Source of the DNA: Epiperipatus broadwayi
Lineage: Eukaryota > Onychophora > Udeonychophora > Euonychophora > Peripatidae
Direction of reading: 5' to 3'
NCBI GenBank assembly: GCA_028023455.1
Contig: JAQFVV010012416.1
Span: forward strand, 3,081,594-3,145,593
DNA: 64,000 nt
The notes beneath the pieces are model-generated. The model had not been told where the DNA came from. It saw nothing but the letters and a program-made list of their open reading frames with translations, and did not search any database. This document shows positions 1 through 12,300 of this stretch, in pieces (the stretch's first letter is position 1; each line of letters starts with the position of its first letter). The translations under genes were made by a program, and so were the position numbers.

Positions 1-24
1 TAAAAAGATGTAAAAGATATAAAA

Positions 25-64
25 AGCTCTGATATGAAGACTGCAGGACAGTCGAAAGTGTTAG
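25..64 (+). ncRNA. Hammerhead-like ribozyme motif, family A copy 1
   Basis: Reads AGCU, then a CUGAUGA-like core carrying a 2-nt insertion (CUGAUAUGA), then stem II GACUG/CAGUC around a CAGGA loop, then GAAA and GUGUUAG. Order and spacing match a type I hammerhead except for the core insertion, so this copy is probably inactive. The same block recurs at 42837-42880 and, with changes, at 4714, 5319, 7628 and 18928. Seen by eye; not folded. Confidence 0.45.
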
Positions 65-505
65 AAAAATAAAGGAGGAATTATATAAAAATTGCATTAA
101 AGTGTATATGAGGAGATTTATAAAAAAGTAATAAATATGAATATATAAAGAAAGGTGCAAAAGAAGTAAAGAAAAAGATATAAGAATAATAACATATATA
201 TATATTAGCAAATATCTTAGCTAATGCAAGTTATAAATTGTGTCGTGCTATTTCTTTAGCAAATGTACTTTCAGTTTTTGAATTTTTTTTATATCCAACT
301 TATTTTTCCTTTGATTTATTTTATAAGATTTTTTTTTTTTTCAAAGCTGCAAATAACTGATAGTTGAATGATATTTCTTTATTGCATTTCATATGCCATT
401 GACAAAAGATAGTGAATTTAAAATCATAATTAATTAAAAATTTAAAGCACATATATGCTTATATCCAGATTCTGGTGTTAGTGTGAGAGCTCTTCTTAAT
501 ATGTT
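65..505. other. Unassigned AT-rich sequence
   Basis: No open reading frame, repeat copy or structured element recognised; mostly T runs and AT-rich single-copy-looking DNA. Confidence 0.5.
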
Positions 506-518
506 AGTTATTTAACTT

Positions 519-630
519 GTTGGGTTTGTTTTATATGTCAGTTGCATTGACAGGGAAGCAAACCCGGGTTGAACCCGGGCCAGCTTCTTGGAAGGCAGCT
601 ATGCTAATTACTAGGCGACCAACACTTGAC
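519..630 (-). mobile_element. tRNA-derived SINE, minus strand
   Basis: Reverse complement starts GTCAAGTGTTGGTCGCC and holds a clear Pol III B box (GGTTCAACCC). It is flanked by a 13-bp direct repeat, agttatttaactt, at 506-518 and 631-643, which is a target-site duplication. Same family as 2103, 2556, 16300, 17058, 20675, 50667 and 51900, but more diverged near the A-tail end. Length near 110 bp: a tRNA-like head with little or no unrelated body. Confidence 0.8.
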
Positions 631-643
631 AGTTATTTAACTT

Positions 644-2091
644 TTTTTCGTTTTTTGTATCATTTTAGTGTTTAATCAAGTTAACTGTTATTTATTAAAT
701 TGTTACATTTTGATTTACAAGAGACAAACTTAATCCAACTACAACTTTGGTATAATCCCCTCTAGATAAATATATTAATGATTACTACAATTCAATAACA
801 TAGTTATTCTTACAATATGATTCTTATTTTAATCTTTCTTTAATAGTTTATTTTGTTCAGATAAATTGAGAGGCCTATTTCCAACATCTGATCTGAATTA
901 ATATATTTAGCACAGATTTGAATTCTAGTTATATGAACAATTAATATATAGTAAGAACTTGAGGTATAATAATAGAAATCTCCTTGTCATGCCTAGAGCC
1001 TCAGTTCAAATCCTAGTTCAATAAAAAAATTCAACTTTTTCAGTTTTTTATTAGAATTTTAATTTTTTTACAGGTAGTTTAATCCAGTTAACCAAACAAT
1101 ACAGAGGGAATAAATAGAATTCTAGCTATTTTTATTTGTAAAAGATAAAGTAAAATTTTTCAAAATATCACCCCAATAGCTGATCCTAGTGGCCTAGTAT
1201 ATGCTACCTTCTTCAGTGTTTTTTTAGTGAAGAGTTGCAGTGGTCTATTTAAATGATATTTTCCCTCATCTTATTTTATGCCCCCCCCCCCAAAGAAAAA
1301 AAACCCACATTTTGCATCTTAAATAGCAATGAATTTTATTAATCTTTCTTTTTATAGTTATGACTATCTATCAATCCTTTTCAAACCTGCTATTTAATTA
1401 GCAAAATCATTGTTGACAACTAATTAAAAGAAAGATAAAACTCTGAAGAAGACAGAAGGTAGTTGAAAGTGTAAAAAAAAATAGTAGCAATAAAAAAAAT
1501 TCATTTTTAATTTAAATATATATGAAAAAGTATACTATTTTACTACAGGTATAGCACAAACATCGTCTTGATAAAATGTGACAAAAGTTTTATTGAGGAG
1601 ATAATCTTAGTTGCTTCACTATTAAAATGCTTGAGGAAATTTATATAAGTTTTCTCAATCTCTATTTGACAGCTTTTAAAACTGTGAAAAGTAAAATATT
1701 GTAACAAGAGCCTTTTTTACTGCTATTATTTTTGAAACCTAAAAACATAAAATTCTGCAAACTTTTACTAGACTATGAGTAAGATAAATAACATTCAGTT
1801 ATCACAATGCCTTTTTTAAATGCAAGCTTTATTTTTGTTTTATTTCAATGTTTTAATCAAGAACTTTTTGGTGTTTGGTTGAGAATAAGATTAAACATTA
1901 TTTTATATACATAATACAACAAAAATATTACATAATAATTCTAGTAGTCTCAATATAACTTTTTATACAAATTCACTATAGTCTCAAAGTTTTCTAATTT
2001 GACTTCAATTAATAAATATATCATTGTAGAGCCAATTTTATATGAGCCAGATGTCCCTAAGTGTTATGATTATGGTTTTATTTGCTGAAAG
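644..2091. other. Unassigned AT-rich sequence with a C run
   Basis: Holds a 10-base C run near 1281 and a weak B-box-like GTTCAAATCC near 1010 that may be a SINE relic. No coding potential seen apart from the separately listed ribozyme-like relic at 1441. Confidence 0.45.
1441..1474 (+). ncRNA. Degenerate hammerhead-like motif, family A
   Basis: CUCUGAAGA core, a weak stem II region, then GUUGAAAGUGU. Spacing resembles the family A motif at 25 and 42837, but stem II pairing is largely lost, so this is at best a relic. Confidence 0.25.
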
Positions 2092-2102
2092 TGTACTCAG
2101 CT

Positions 2103-2225
2103 GTCAAGGTTGTTAGCCAAGAGGTCAGCACAGCCACCTTGCAAGCAAACAGTTGTTTGCAGACGATTGTTGCGGGTTCGCCTCCCAGACGATACCATGA
2201 CATATGAAAAAGGAAAGAAAAATGA
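2103..2225 (+). mobile_element. tRNA-derived SINE, plus strand
   Basis: Head GTCAAGGTTGTTAGCC with an A-box-like segment, then B box GGGTTCGCCTCCC, ending CCATGACATATGAAAAAGG and an A-rich tail. An 11-bp target-site duplication, tgtactcagct, lies at 2092-2102 and 2226-2236. It has a short extra duplication (gttgtttgcagacgattg) between the A and B regions compared with other copies. Confidence 0.85.
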
Positions 2226-2236
2226 TGTACTCAGCT

Positions 2237-2545
2237 ACAGTTAACAAACTAATCTGAATACATCTTTACTTTGAATTGTTGAAATAAACTAAAAATCAGC
2301 AATTAATAAATAGTAAACTTTCATTAGTTGAAAGATGTCTTAGGAGTCATCTGAAAATATATAGTCTGTAGCTCTATGTAAAGCAGTAAAATTATTACTT
2401 GACAGTGTCTCTAACATCTACTGATCTACCCTTATTAACCAGATATGGCAAGTGATGTTAAGTTGAAATATCAATATTTTGCCCACACTGATAATCCTGA
2501 AAATATATAACTGCAACTGCTCATACAAAGTTAATCAAAACAATT
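2237..2545. other. Unassigned AT-rich sequence
   Basis: Spacer between two SINE copies; nothing recognised. Confidence 0.5.
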
Positions 2546-2555
2546 AAAACATGTA

Positions 2556-2651
2556 GTCAAGTGTTGTTAGCCAAAAGGTCAGCGCAACCACCTTGCAAGT
2601 AAGCAGTTGGTTGTGGGTTTGCCTCCCAGCTAATGCTATGACATATGGAAA
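2556..2651 (+). mobile_element. tRNA-derived SINE, plus strand
   Basis: Same family: GTCAAGTGTTGTTAGCC head, B box GGGTTTGCCTCCC (one change from consensus), CTATGACATATGG end and A tail. Short flanking repeat aaaacatg at 2546-2553 and 2652-2659. About 95 bp, close to the family consensus length. Confidence 0.8.
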
Positions 2652-2949
2652 AAAACATGATATCTATATCAATAAAGTGAAGGGCTACCATTTGCATCAA
2701 AAGTTGTTTATATTCTATATAGAATATAATTATATTTGAATAGTGACTGAAAAAATATATAAGATATTTGTCATTGTTGCTGTATAATATATAATCAGAT
2801 TAGCATACAATAAACTTACTGAGCTCTATAACACTAAATCTACTACAAAAAGGGTTAAGTTAATCACATTTGTTTTTCGGTTCAGTGTTTCATTTATTGT
2901 ATCTTAATCTGTGGCAATAATTAACACTGCTCTACTAACGTATACATAG

Positions 2950-3335
2950 CCAGTCCAGCAAAAAGGTGATTGATGATTGGTTCTTACTTCAAGCAGCCTA
3001 CAACCCTATATCTATAGTCCAGTAAAAAGATGACTTATGGTTTGTTCTTTCTTAAAGCTCCTTCAAAACAATCTCTATATCCCAATAAAAAGGTAACTGG
3101 TGATTGGGTCATTGTTAAAGCCACCTCCAATACAATCTCTATAGCCCAGTAAAAAGATGACTGATGATTGACCCTTTCTTAAAGCTGCCTACAATACAAT
3201 TTCTCTAGCCCAGTTAAAAGGTGTTTGGTTATTGGTTCTTTCTTAAAGTCACCTACAATGAAATCTCTATGGCCCAGAAAAAAGAATGGCCAGTGATTGG
3301 TTCTTACTTAAGGCAGCCTACAATACAATTTCTTA
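2950..3335. repeat. 64-bp tandem repeat, six degenerate copies
   Basis: The phrase agtCCAGtaaaaagatgac recurs at about 2955, 3019, 3082, 3146, 3210 and 3274, giving a period of 63-64 bp. Each unit also carries gattggttcttwcttaaagc and cctacaatacaatctctat. Copies differ at many positions, so the array is old. Confidence 0.85.
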
Positions 3336-3759
3336 CTCAGTACATGTGTATTAGCATACTTTAGCTATTTGCCACAAAAAATTTAAGACATTAGCATATC
3401 TGAATCATGAATTGTGACAGAAAGTGTAATAATGGGTTTGATACCTTAACCCATGATGGAACAATATTCTTAACATTTAATTTTGTTTGGAATTGGTAGA
3501 AACTGTTAGCAAAACATTTGAAATGATTCATGGTGAGTACAGCAATAAAGCTACAAATAATAAGAATTGTTTTAAAAGGTTTGCAAGAGTTTAAGATGGC
3601 ACTGAGAACCCTGGTGATATAGAAAAGTATGCAGCATATTGTCACATTTCATGCCAAAATTCATGATGCACACATGCTAGCATAATATTTTTTGTAGTAA
3701 ATAGCTATGCTATGTTACTTCATTGATTCATAAATAGCATTTTAGGCAGCTTGGAGTTG

Positions 3760-4690
3760 GAAAAAATATCTTTCAGAAGGAGGGGGGTTAGATTTTGTTA
3801 AATTAAAATTTTTAGATCTGTTGGTTATTAGAAATGTAAAGACAAATTGTTTAGTAAGTAGCCATTATATTAAAAGTAAAGAGTAAAAGTTTATAATTAA
3901 ACATGGTAGCTATCAATCTGTACTTCATAAAGTAGCTACTGTAGGAAGTCATTGTTATTGAAATAAGAGATTAAATAATCCTAATAGATTAGCTTTGTTT
4001 CAAAAAGGTCGATTTTATAAAGATTACTTGAGTGTTGGCTACTCTGATAAATTTGTTAAAAGTATTTTATTTAATAATAATAATAATAATATTTGTAATG
4101 ATGTAAAGGATAAAGAAAATTATGATCTTATTTCTTTGCAATTTAAATTGTCATCTTATAGAATTGAATGTAAACAAAATATGTTTGGAAATAAGAAAAT
4201 TGCTTGGAAAAGAGGTATTACTTCGAATAATTTATTACTGATTGCATTCAGCTATGAATATGAAGTCTAAGAACTTCAAAAGTGCTTAGCATATATAAAC
4301 TTATAAATAAAATTAAACTTCTCTAACAAGCATATTAGTGCAGAATTATTAGTATTAAATAATACACAGGAAATCTTTGATGGAAAGATCTAGAGTAGTG
4401 TATATTATCTCTTGTTTTTTTAAGAAGATATATATAGGTCAGAGTAGTTTGAGCTTGAATGAAAAAATAATGATACATAAAAGTAGGGTTAGAAATAAAT
4501 ATCTTAGTTCTGGTTTATATATCCATGAAAAAGATCCACAATATTAATTTTGATGAAGCTAAAGTCATCTTCTTTGAGAGAAATTAAATAAAAAGAAGAA
4601 TTAAAGAATCTTTATTACTGAAAATTTATCATTCTGAAGTAAATAACTTCATGTCAATTGTTAATACAGAGTTTCTTTAATATAAATAAA
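3760..4690 (+). pseudogene. Penelope-like element relic (RT tail and GIY-YIG endonuclease)
   Basis: Broken coding sequence on the plus strand. Around 3805-3990 a frame reads LKFLDLLVIR and further on a degraded HKVATVGS/NKRLNN segment, as in the C-terminal part of Penelope-like reverse transcriptases. 3995-4270 is open and contains DYLSVGYSDKFVKSILF, like the conserved GY-x-KxI block. 4386-4552 reads RVVYIISC ... KKIYIGQSS ... HKSRV, the two halves of a GIY-YIG nuclease, followed by REIK and MSIVNTEF near the end. Several frameshifts and stops make it inactive. The family reads as canonical endonuclease-bearing Penelope-like elements; the N-terminal RT is missing. The 3' end enters the inverted repeat at 4646-5425. 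Confidence 0.7.
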
Positions 4691-4713
4691 TAAAATAATA
4701 ACAAATAATATTT

Positions 4714-4754
4714 CCAAGCACTTTCAACTCTTATGAGTCCTTATCAAGGCAGTG
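4714..4754 (-). ncRNA. Degenerate hammerhead-like motif, family A (left arm)
   Basis: On the minus strand: CUGCC, UUGAUAA in place of CUGAUGA, hairpin GGACUC/GAGUU, GAAA, GUGCUUGG. Two core changes make activity unlikely. Mirror image of the copy at 5319-5358. Confidence 0.35.
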
Positions 4755-5318
4755 TAAAAAAATTTATATTTTCTCCTAGGTGATGAATTTAACATTTCAT
4801 TATATTGGCCAGGAACAACTAATTGGAAAGCTGGTTAATTTCGAATTCATAGCACAAGATGAATTTTGTATAAGATATGATTCTTTAACCTTGCATTTTT
4901 ATCATGTGTTTTGTGCATTAATATTGTAAAATCCTTTGGACTACAAATATGGCATGTATTATTTTGGTGAACATAAAAAGCTGAATAAACTGTATCATCT
5001 TCTTTTGCTCTATTAAAACAAATATTAAATATCGCGTTCAATAACATAAATATACGTATAATAGAGCAAAAGAAAATGATACAGTTTATTCAGCTTTTTA
5101 TGTTCACCAAAATAATATAGGCCATATATGTAGTCCAAAGGATTTTACAATATTAATGCATGAAACACATGATAAAAAATGCAAGATTAAAGAATCATAT
5201 CTTCTATAAAATTCATCTTGTGCTATGAATTTGAAATTAACCAGCTTTCCAATTAGTTGTTCCTGGCCAATACAACGAAATGTTAAATTTATCACCTAGG
5301 AGAAAATAGAATTTGTTA

Positions 5319-5358
5319 CACTGCCTTGATAAGGACTCATAAGAGTTGAAAGGCTTAG
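5319..5358 (+). ncRNA. Degenerate hammerhead-like motif, family A (right arm)
   Basis: Same arrangement as its mirror copy at 4714: UUGAUAA, hairpin GACUC/GAGUU, GAAAGGCUUAG. The right-arm copy has lost two bases after GAAAG compared with the left. Confidence 0.35.
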
Positions 5359-5425
5359 AAATATTATTTATTATTTTATTTATTTATATTAAAGAAACTC
5401 TGTATTAACAATTGACATGAATTGT

Positions 5426-7483
5426 TATTTTATATTATATTTATATTATTTATAGAAGTATTATTTATTTACTTATTTTAAAAGATCTTTTGATATTAAG
5501 GGTGTGTGGGAGATAGGTGAAATTGTGGATAATGTTTACTTTAAATATGTTATTTTGTAGGTTTTTATATTAGAGAAGTCTACTTGTAGCAATGAAATCA
5601 TTGGTTATGTTTTAGAGATTATTTTTTTGGCTAGATTGGTTGAATTGTGAATTTGGGCTAATTTTGATTAAATAAAATATATATATATACAAATTTAAAA
5701 ATTTAAGATTTTAAAAATTTTTAAATTTCAATAATAGATGTTTAATCTTTCAGTGTGACTCCAAACTCTTATAAAAATATAAATACACATTATTATTTAT
5801 AATTTAGTTTATACATAATACTTTTTGTACCCAATACAAATGGTTTACTAACAACAATATAAAACTTACAAGTACAATATGGAATGGTTTATTTAATGTG
5901 AAGAACTTTAAAATTTTGTTTGCTTAATAAAAATTTTTGAGTAACGTGCATTTGGATTAATGGTTTTCTCCCTCTATCAAGTTAATGGGGGAGGGGAAGG
6001 AAAGGCAAAACTAATTTAAATTTTTTTATCTAAATTATAATTCTTAATGTTTAGATAAGCATAGAATAACTAGTTCTTTGGAAAGCTGCAATATATTCAT
6101 AACTAAAATAAAAGAATATTATAATATGTCTGTCCAAATTATGGCATTTTCAACATTAGTTTGTTTAACAGGCAATTAATTGTGTTTAGATGATTACTAT
6201 AAGGCAATTCTTTCAGTGGTTTGAAACAATTAATTTAAATATATAATGTGCTTTCAATAATATCACACTATCATGTTAAGATTTTTTTCCCTCAGTGATG
6301 AAAGTTTATTCATAAAAAAAAACAGATACAAATTCAGTTAGAAAAAGGTTTACAAGGTAGTGATTATATGAGAAATTGAAATTTCAGGAGCAGAATGGTA
6401 AGAGGGGAAGGATACATGTGAAAAGGGAATGGAAAGTGGAAAAGAGAAACAGTGTGTAGTCCAGGCCAATCCGAAATGCATGTCTTCATTGAGCAAGCAC
6501 TTCATGGGTCTCAAAAATTTGAATGATTGATTCCTACAACAGAGGCTGAGAGAATGGGCGTTGGAGGATTGCCCAAGTGTCTGTAAGGAGTGGAGGTGGG
6601 GCTAGTTTGGATCTCTGTTTTTGAGAGAGTGAATTAGTTCCAATAGCTTTTGATTCACTGGGTGTACTCTCTGGTCAAAAATAATGGCACACCTATCATT
6701 TTAAGATTATGGTATTAATAATATAAATGGACATCTTGTAATGTCTATCAGATTTTCTTAGTAAGCATTCATTTTATTTTACTAAAGTTTATTTTAACAG
6801 AAATAATCTCTCAATTAGTTAATTATGTTATAAAAATAAAAATGTAAAACAGATGCATGTCAGAGACCTTTTCAACAATCTCACATAGAGAAATAATCAA
6901 GGAAAAGCTAATATTTATAAGCCTCGTGAAGTGCCACCAGATAAGTTTGTGCAGTTTTCTGTCTTATCCTCTTGGATAAAGATGGCTTAATAACCCATTT
7001 TCTAGATATTATTGGATGAATAGCTACATTAGTTGTAAGTTATCTATTTAAAAAAAGATTGATTAGAATATACAAAAAAATTGCAAGTCTTATCTGGATT
7101 TGAACACAGCTCTAGTTATGACAAATATATATAATAATACTCTAATGTAAGTCCTTCCTTGTTTACTATACTGTACTATATATACCCATAATATTTTTAT
7201 TTATTATATATATAAAGTTAAGCAATTTAATTTGATGTAAACTTAAATATTAATTCTATTTGAAAGCTTTCATGTAATAAAATAGAATTCTATAAAATTA
7301 AATGCTTTTTAATGCAATTAAGAAGAATATAATAAAAGTATATTAGTCATATGGGGAGGATATTTTGGAGTTTATTTTATTCTTAATTAAAAATTTGTAT
7401 TCAAAACTTAAAGTGACTCGAATAGTTTATTTTCAGTTAAAAAACGAAAAAGAAAATTGGTAACAGACTTTTAAGACAATCAT
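5426..7483. other. Unassigned AT-rich sequence with a GC-richer block
   Basis: Mostly AT-rich DNA. 6380-6690 is clearly richer in G and C and gives a partly open minus-strand reading (for example LLELIHSLKNRD), but with a stop and no recognised domain. Could be an old transposon relic. Nothing else supported. Confidence 0.4.
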
Positions 7484-7542
7484 GATTCTAATGATAAGAA
7501 TGTATGTATATACTTCAACAAAAATCAATAAATTAAAAAATT

Positions 7543-7719
7543 AACTGCGATAAAACACAGTTGCTGAAGCTTTAAATATAAAATTATAACAATAAAGCTG
7601 AGCGCTTTCGGGGGACTTAAGCCTCCTATGATTATGGAGGCTTAAGTCCCCCGAAAGCGCTCAGCTTTATTGTTATAATTTTATATTTAAAGCTTCAGCA
7701 ACTGTGTTTTATCACAGTT
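7543..7719. repeat. Near-perfect palindrome, 84-bp arms
   Basis: Left arm 7543-7626 and right arm 7636-7719 match as reverse complements at 83 of 84 positions (one c/t difference at the outer end), with a 9-bp loop tatgattat. The inner arm contains gggggacttaag and GAAAGCGCUCAGC, resembling the GAAA-to-stem-I half of the family A hammerhead. The whole palindrome sits between imperfect direct repeats gattctaatgataagaatg at 7484-7505 and 7720-7741. The near identity suggests recent formation or ongoing gene conversion between arms. Confidence 0.9.
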
Positions 7720-7741
7720 GATTCTAATGATAGGAATGTAT

Positions 7742-8149
7742 ATAGTTTATAACTGATAACAAAAGAATATAATATAATTTCACACGGATGGATTAGATTA
7801 ATTTTAAACATAAATTATAGGTATTAACAGTTTAATATAAATGGCTAAAAATAGCTGGTTATGACATTTGAAAAAGAAAACTTAATTTATAGCACTTCAA
7901 GTTGATTTACAGAGATGAACTTTTTTTCTCACTCGTAACTTCATTGACTGAGACAAAAAGATCTCATAATAGATACCTCAAATGACTTAGTTTACTATAT
8001 CATGACATTTAGAATAAAACTATGTGATAAATTATTTCATAAATTTTTTATCTGAGATAACGTTCAACTTTTTTCTTATTCTTTGTGACCTTTCAATCTT
8101 CAGAAAGTATCAATTAATAGTAGTAATAATAATAATAAAAAGTGGTAAC
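7742..8149. other. Unassigned AT-rich sequence
   Basis: No element recognised between the palindrome and the following retrotransposon relic. Confidence 0.45.
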
Positions 8150-9084
8150 CATAATTTTTTGATTTTCTTTTTAGACTCAATCACTGTTCCAACTCACCTC
8201 CCACATTCTATGATATCGCAGATTATACAATACAATTAATCCTATCTGCAACCTATGCCACCGCAAAGTGTATTTCAGACCCACTCAGCCCTGACACACT
8301 CAGGAAATTTTACTGACTGCACACAGACAGAGTATCACCACACTCAATAACATACTTAAACACTGGACATCCTTGCTATTTGTGCAACTATATTTACTCT
8401 ATCTGCCTTCTGGTATATATGATGCTTCTTTTACTTTCATAACAACCCCATATGATACCTTTGGTAACAACACCAGATGACACCCTGCTACTTTCTCAAA
8501 TAAATTTGACAACTCAGAGCCAGTTACTTCAAACTCACCTATACAGACATATATGCAGCCACATGGTCACTACTGAGACAGGTCCAATCTCTTCAAGAAC
8601 TTAATCATATATAACTTCTAAATATAATCACTCAATTTCATTCCTTTTTCTACTACCCCTTCCCACAAGATATTGTGTTTACAGTGTATAGCTGTATTCA
8701 CTTCTAATGGATTTTTCACTTCACAAATGAATGGGAAACAATAGCATTGATTTATCCAGATCCACTACTCTCAGCTACATAACACCAAGGCATCGGACAC
8801 CTAGATCAAGAACTACAATCCCTTCAATTTCTTCACATAAATTGGCTGGTGTGACTTGTAAGAAAAAAAAGATAATAATACAAATGTAACTTCCATTATC
8901 AGTTATGCTTTTATATTTTTTTTTCTGTATACATTTAATCAATCTATAACTGTGCACACCTATGTATATATTTGAATGACAATTCAATGTTGACTACATC
9001 TTATGTACCTAAATGATGTAATCTTGTTTTTTGCTCAATAAAGTTTTGCTTTGAAACATCATCATCATAATAATAATAATAATT
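8150..9084 (+). mobile_element. Decayed non-LTR retrotransposon, 3' part (copy 1)
   Basis: C+A-rich strand, unlike its surroundings, without a usable ORF. Its 3' end (AATAAA at 9037-9042, then gttttgctttgaaacatc and an ATC/ATA tail at 9053-9084) matches the 3' end of the element at 9370-14297. The 5' boundary near 8150 is judged only by the base-composition change. No motif of RT was found in this piece, which would be the extreme 3' region of the parent. Confidence 0.5.
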
Positions 9085-9160
9085 AGTACTAGTAGTAGCA
9101 GCAGCAACAGTAGCAACAGCAGTATTAGTATCAATAGCAGTAGTAGTTCAGTAGAAAGCA
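9085..9160. repeat. Degenerate AGT/AGC trinucleotide tract
   Basis: Imperfect agt, agc and aac triplets follow directly on the ATC/ATA tail of the retrotransposon at 8150-9084; probably its mutated tail. Confidence 0.6.
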
Positions 9161-9369
9161 GTTCACCTGCATAAAACACAGTTTTCTACCTCTAGTTTGT
9201 ATAGCCTCAAAATACTTTAAATGCCAAGCTGACAAGATAAAATTCTTACATATATACAGTTATTATAATTTTTAGTCACCCAATTACTTTTTTTTGTACT
9301 TTCTGCCAATTTTCTTTAATATAAATTTGATAAAAATTATTATATTTGATCTTTTAATCAACATCAGAT

Positions 9370-12300
9370 ATGGTGATGGAGCTATCACATGACCAGATAT
9401 CTTCCACCAATATTATGAATTCTCAAGATCAAAGTTCAGATTTTAATCAAACATATCAGAATTTTATTAGCATCAATGTGGAAATTCCTCATGGCAACAA
9501 GGACATAATTTCTAATACAATCAACAACTTCAGAAAAAAAATCCAAATCCTAAGAAAACATACAGAAATATTATCAGCAGTGATGAACCATGGTAACCAA
9601 AATATAGATTCAGATAATATTACTTTCTGCAAAGGTCGAACTACAATTTTAAAAAATTCCATAGCAACGAAGATATAAGCTCAAATAATACAAACAGATT
9701 AAGAAACCAAAGTCCAAGTCCTAACCAAATAGATAGAAATGTCAGCAGTGATCCACAAATTTTCCAGGTTAACCAGTATATAGATTCAAATAGTATTACT
9801 GGCTCCAAAGTCAAAGTACAAGTTCTAAAAAAAATATGCAAATGACATCAGCAACAATGTACAAACATCCCATACTAATAACAATGTAATACCAAACATT
9901 CCAAGATCAATTCCAGTTTTTGAAAAACTACTCTCAATGACATCACAGATTTGGATTTAAATAGACACCAGCTTCATCATTTTCCAACCATTGACTGGAC
10001 ACCAGAAATACTAGCAAATATTAGTAACAGATTTCTCAGCATTATTCCTTTTTCTTTATATAACATTTAAGAAAATTTTTTTCACCCTGATCTCTAATAA
10101 TATTAGTCACTGATATGAATGTATCTTTCTACAAGTTCCCATGGCAACTTCTCTATAAAATCATTATAATGCATTGGATCAAAGATGCAATCAGTCAGAT
10201 AGCTGATTAGCCAATCCTAGCTACCTAGTAATTGAATTTTTCCATGTTACACAAAGGTAGAACTTCCAAAATCAAATCAAAATACTTGGAAACTATGCAT
10301 TGATAATGGCCAATCCAAATAAAAAAAACTGCCTCACTGGGATATTGAAAAATATCTAGTTTGGATATACCCCACAAAATTTCCAAAGGTTGATACAGCC
10401 CTTTGGAAAAGTTACCTTTTTTTCAATCAATTCAAGGATATACCTGTAGTTATTTCAGACATCAGTTCCAAATTCAAAATTCACTTACATTTTAGCAATT
10501 AAACCAAATATGATCCCTACACAAAATTCTTGACCGTGACACCCTTATATTTATACATTTATGGACTAAACCTTCAATATTTTGCCTGTGGAGAAGATCA
10601 TCATCTTCAAACACAGTGTTTCATCTACCAGCTCCACCTTCAACAACTATTCCTAAAGCAAATTTGCAAACAAACAGCCACTAATTAGAATATGAATATT
10701 TCTCAATTGGGGCCTGCAACAACAGCCAGCCTGATTATTCAACAATCTCCAGATGCTCCCCCTCCCATGCTATTGGATTCCATACTCAGACCAGAACAAA
10801 TGCATCAGTTTATTTCCATTGTGTATATACAGTCAACTTTGTATCCAGAATTTAGTCAATCTACTGATACAACAAGAATGCCAGGCTATAGAACAAATGC
10901 CCAGCCTCATCTTGAGATGGACCCACATCAAAAATCCAGCACCCTATCAACACATCAAAAGAATTAAAACTTCAACAAATATCTTGAAAACAATTGCACC
11001 ATGCCTATTACCCATACCATTTCCCCCTCCACACCCAAATTCTAATGAAAGCAAGTGAAAACCTGGAGAGTCTAAGAAAAATCACCAAAAAAATCCAAAA
11101 ACTAATGATGCACACCACTTATCATTGATCAATGAGATTACTGACAACCCTAGAACACCATGCCAACCATGAAATCGCTCTACCAGCCTTATCAATCACC
11201 TTGCTCACTCTCCAAACCAGAATCAAAAGACCCTCCTCCAACTAAACTTATTACTCTCAGTAGCAATTAATCAACAAACAACTTCCCCCACTAATACTGT
11301 GGAGTTATCAGAATCAAATTCCATTTCAGTTTTTGTTTTCAATAAATACCCTCAGGCATCATTAACTCTCTTTATACTCCATGAAACTAAAAACAATAGG
11401 TCTCAATGTCCATGGATTTAATTTACCATCAAAGTTATACCAATTACAGAAGTAGATTACTAACATACAACCTCATCTCCTCAAATTACTGGAAACCAAA
11501 ATATACAGAGGATCTTGGAATTAACTCCACTGACTACCTCCATAGACGTGGCTTCTTCGCTTGCTCCAGAGATATTTTCTCACTAACAGCAGGCACTAAT
11601 ATTCTCATCACCTTTGATTGCCCATTCAGGACATTTAAAAAATTATATATTGATGAGCAGTTACTAATATTACATTTCACTACCATACAATAGCACCAAA
11701 TATAAGTATTTATCTATATTCTCTTCCAAAACTACAGTCACCACATATATCACCCAAACTATCAATTCAGTTCTTACAACTAAGCCACATCCAATCATCT
11801 TTATTTGTGAATTTAATCTGGATTACATAATTTTTATAAATAAATGGCTTCATCTCTTAAACTTCTCACTAATGATTACCCAGGGTTTTCTATTACCTGG
11901 TTCAATTACTTTTTACAACATCCAGCATGCCACACTGATTGACCTGTTTTTACTCTCCAATGTTGCATCACTTAATAGAATTTAATTTTAATCCCACTTC
12001 ATTTTCAGAACCACTTCACCCAAGCTGTCACACTTAGCCTTAATAAACTCCAGATGTATGTAAAATAATAATTATGATTCTTTCCTCTTTTACTACTGAG
12101 TTGATATATTCTGAATCCTATACTGTGTTAAACAAGCTACACCAAATGGCTATAAACCCAATTCAGAAGTATACTGCTTTCATGCACATATTATCATTTA
12201 ATATACTACACCTTAATATGACAGTCTCCTTTATGTGTACATCTTGTGATGAGTTACATAAGCAAATTACCATTATTAAGCTCACCCACCAAATACACCA

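Larger units (their letters stand above)
4646..5425. repeat. Large inverted repeat, arms about 380 bp
   Basis: Left arm about 4646-5035 and right arm about 5055-5425 are reverse complements over nearly their whole length with some mismatches and small indels, separated by about 20-30 bp near 5035-5055. The outer ends include the last codons of the Penelope-like ORF (MSIVNTEF), so the arm is 3'-terminal Penelope-like DNA duplicated in inverse orientation. Each arm carries the family A ribozyme-like motif. Apparent ORFs in this segment on both strands are images of one another and share a CHICSPKDF peptide; no known domain was recognised. Confidence 0.8.

Noticed and set aside
4847-5295. Short ORFs with a CHICSPKDF peptide on both arms
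   Set aside because: Mirror images within an inverted repeat; spacing of Cys and His fits no zinc-finger class I know, and no domain is recognised.
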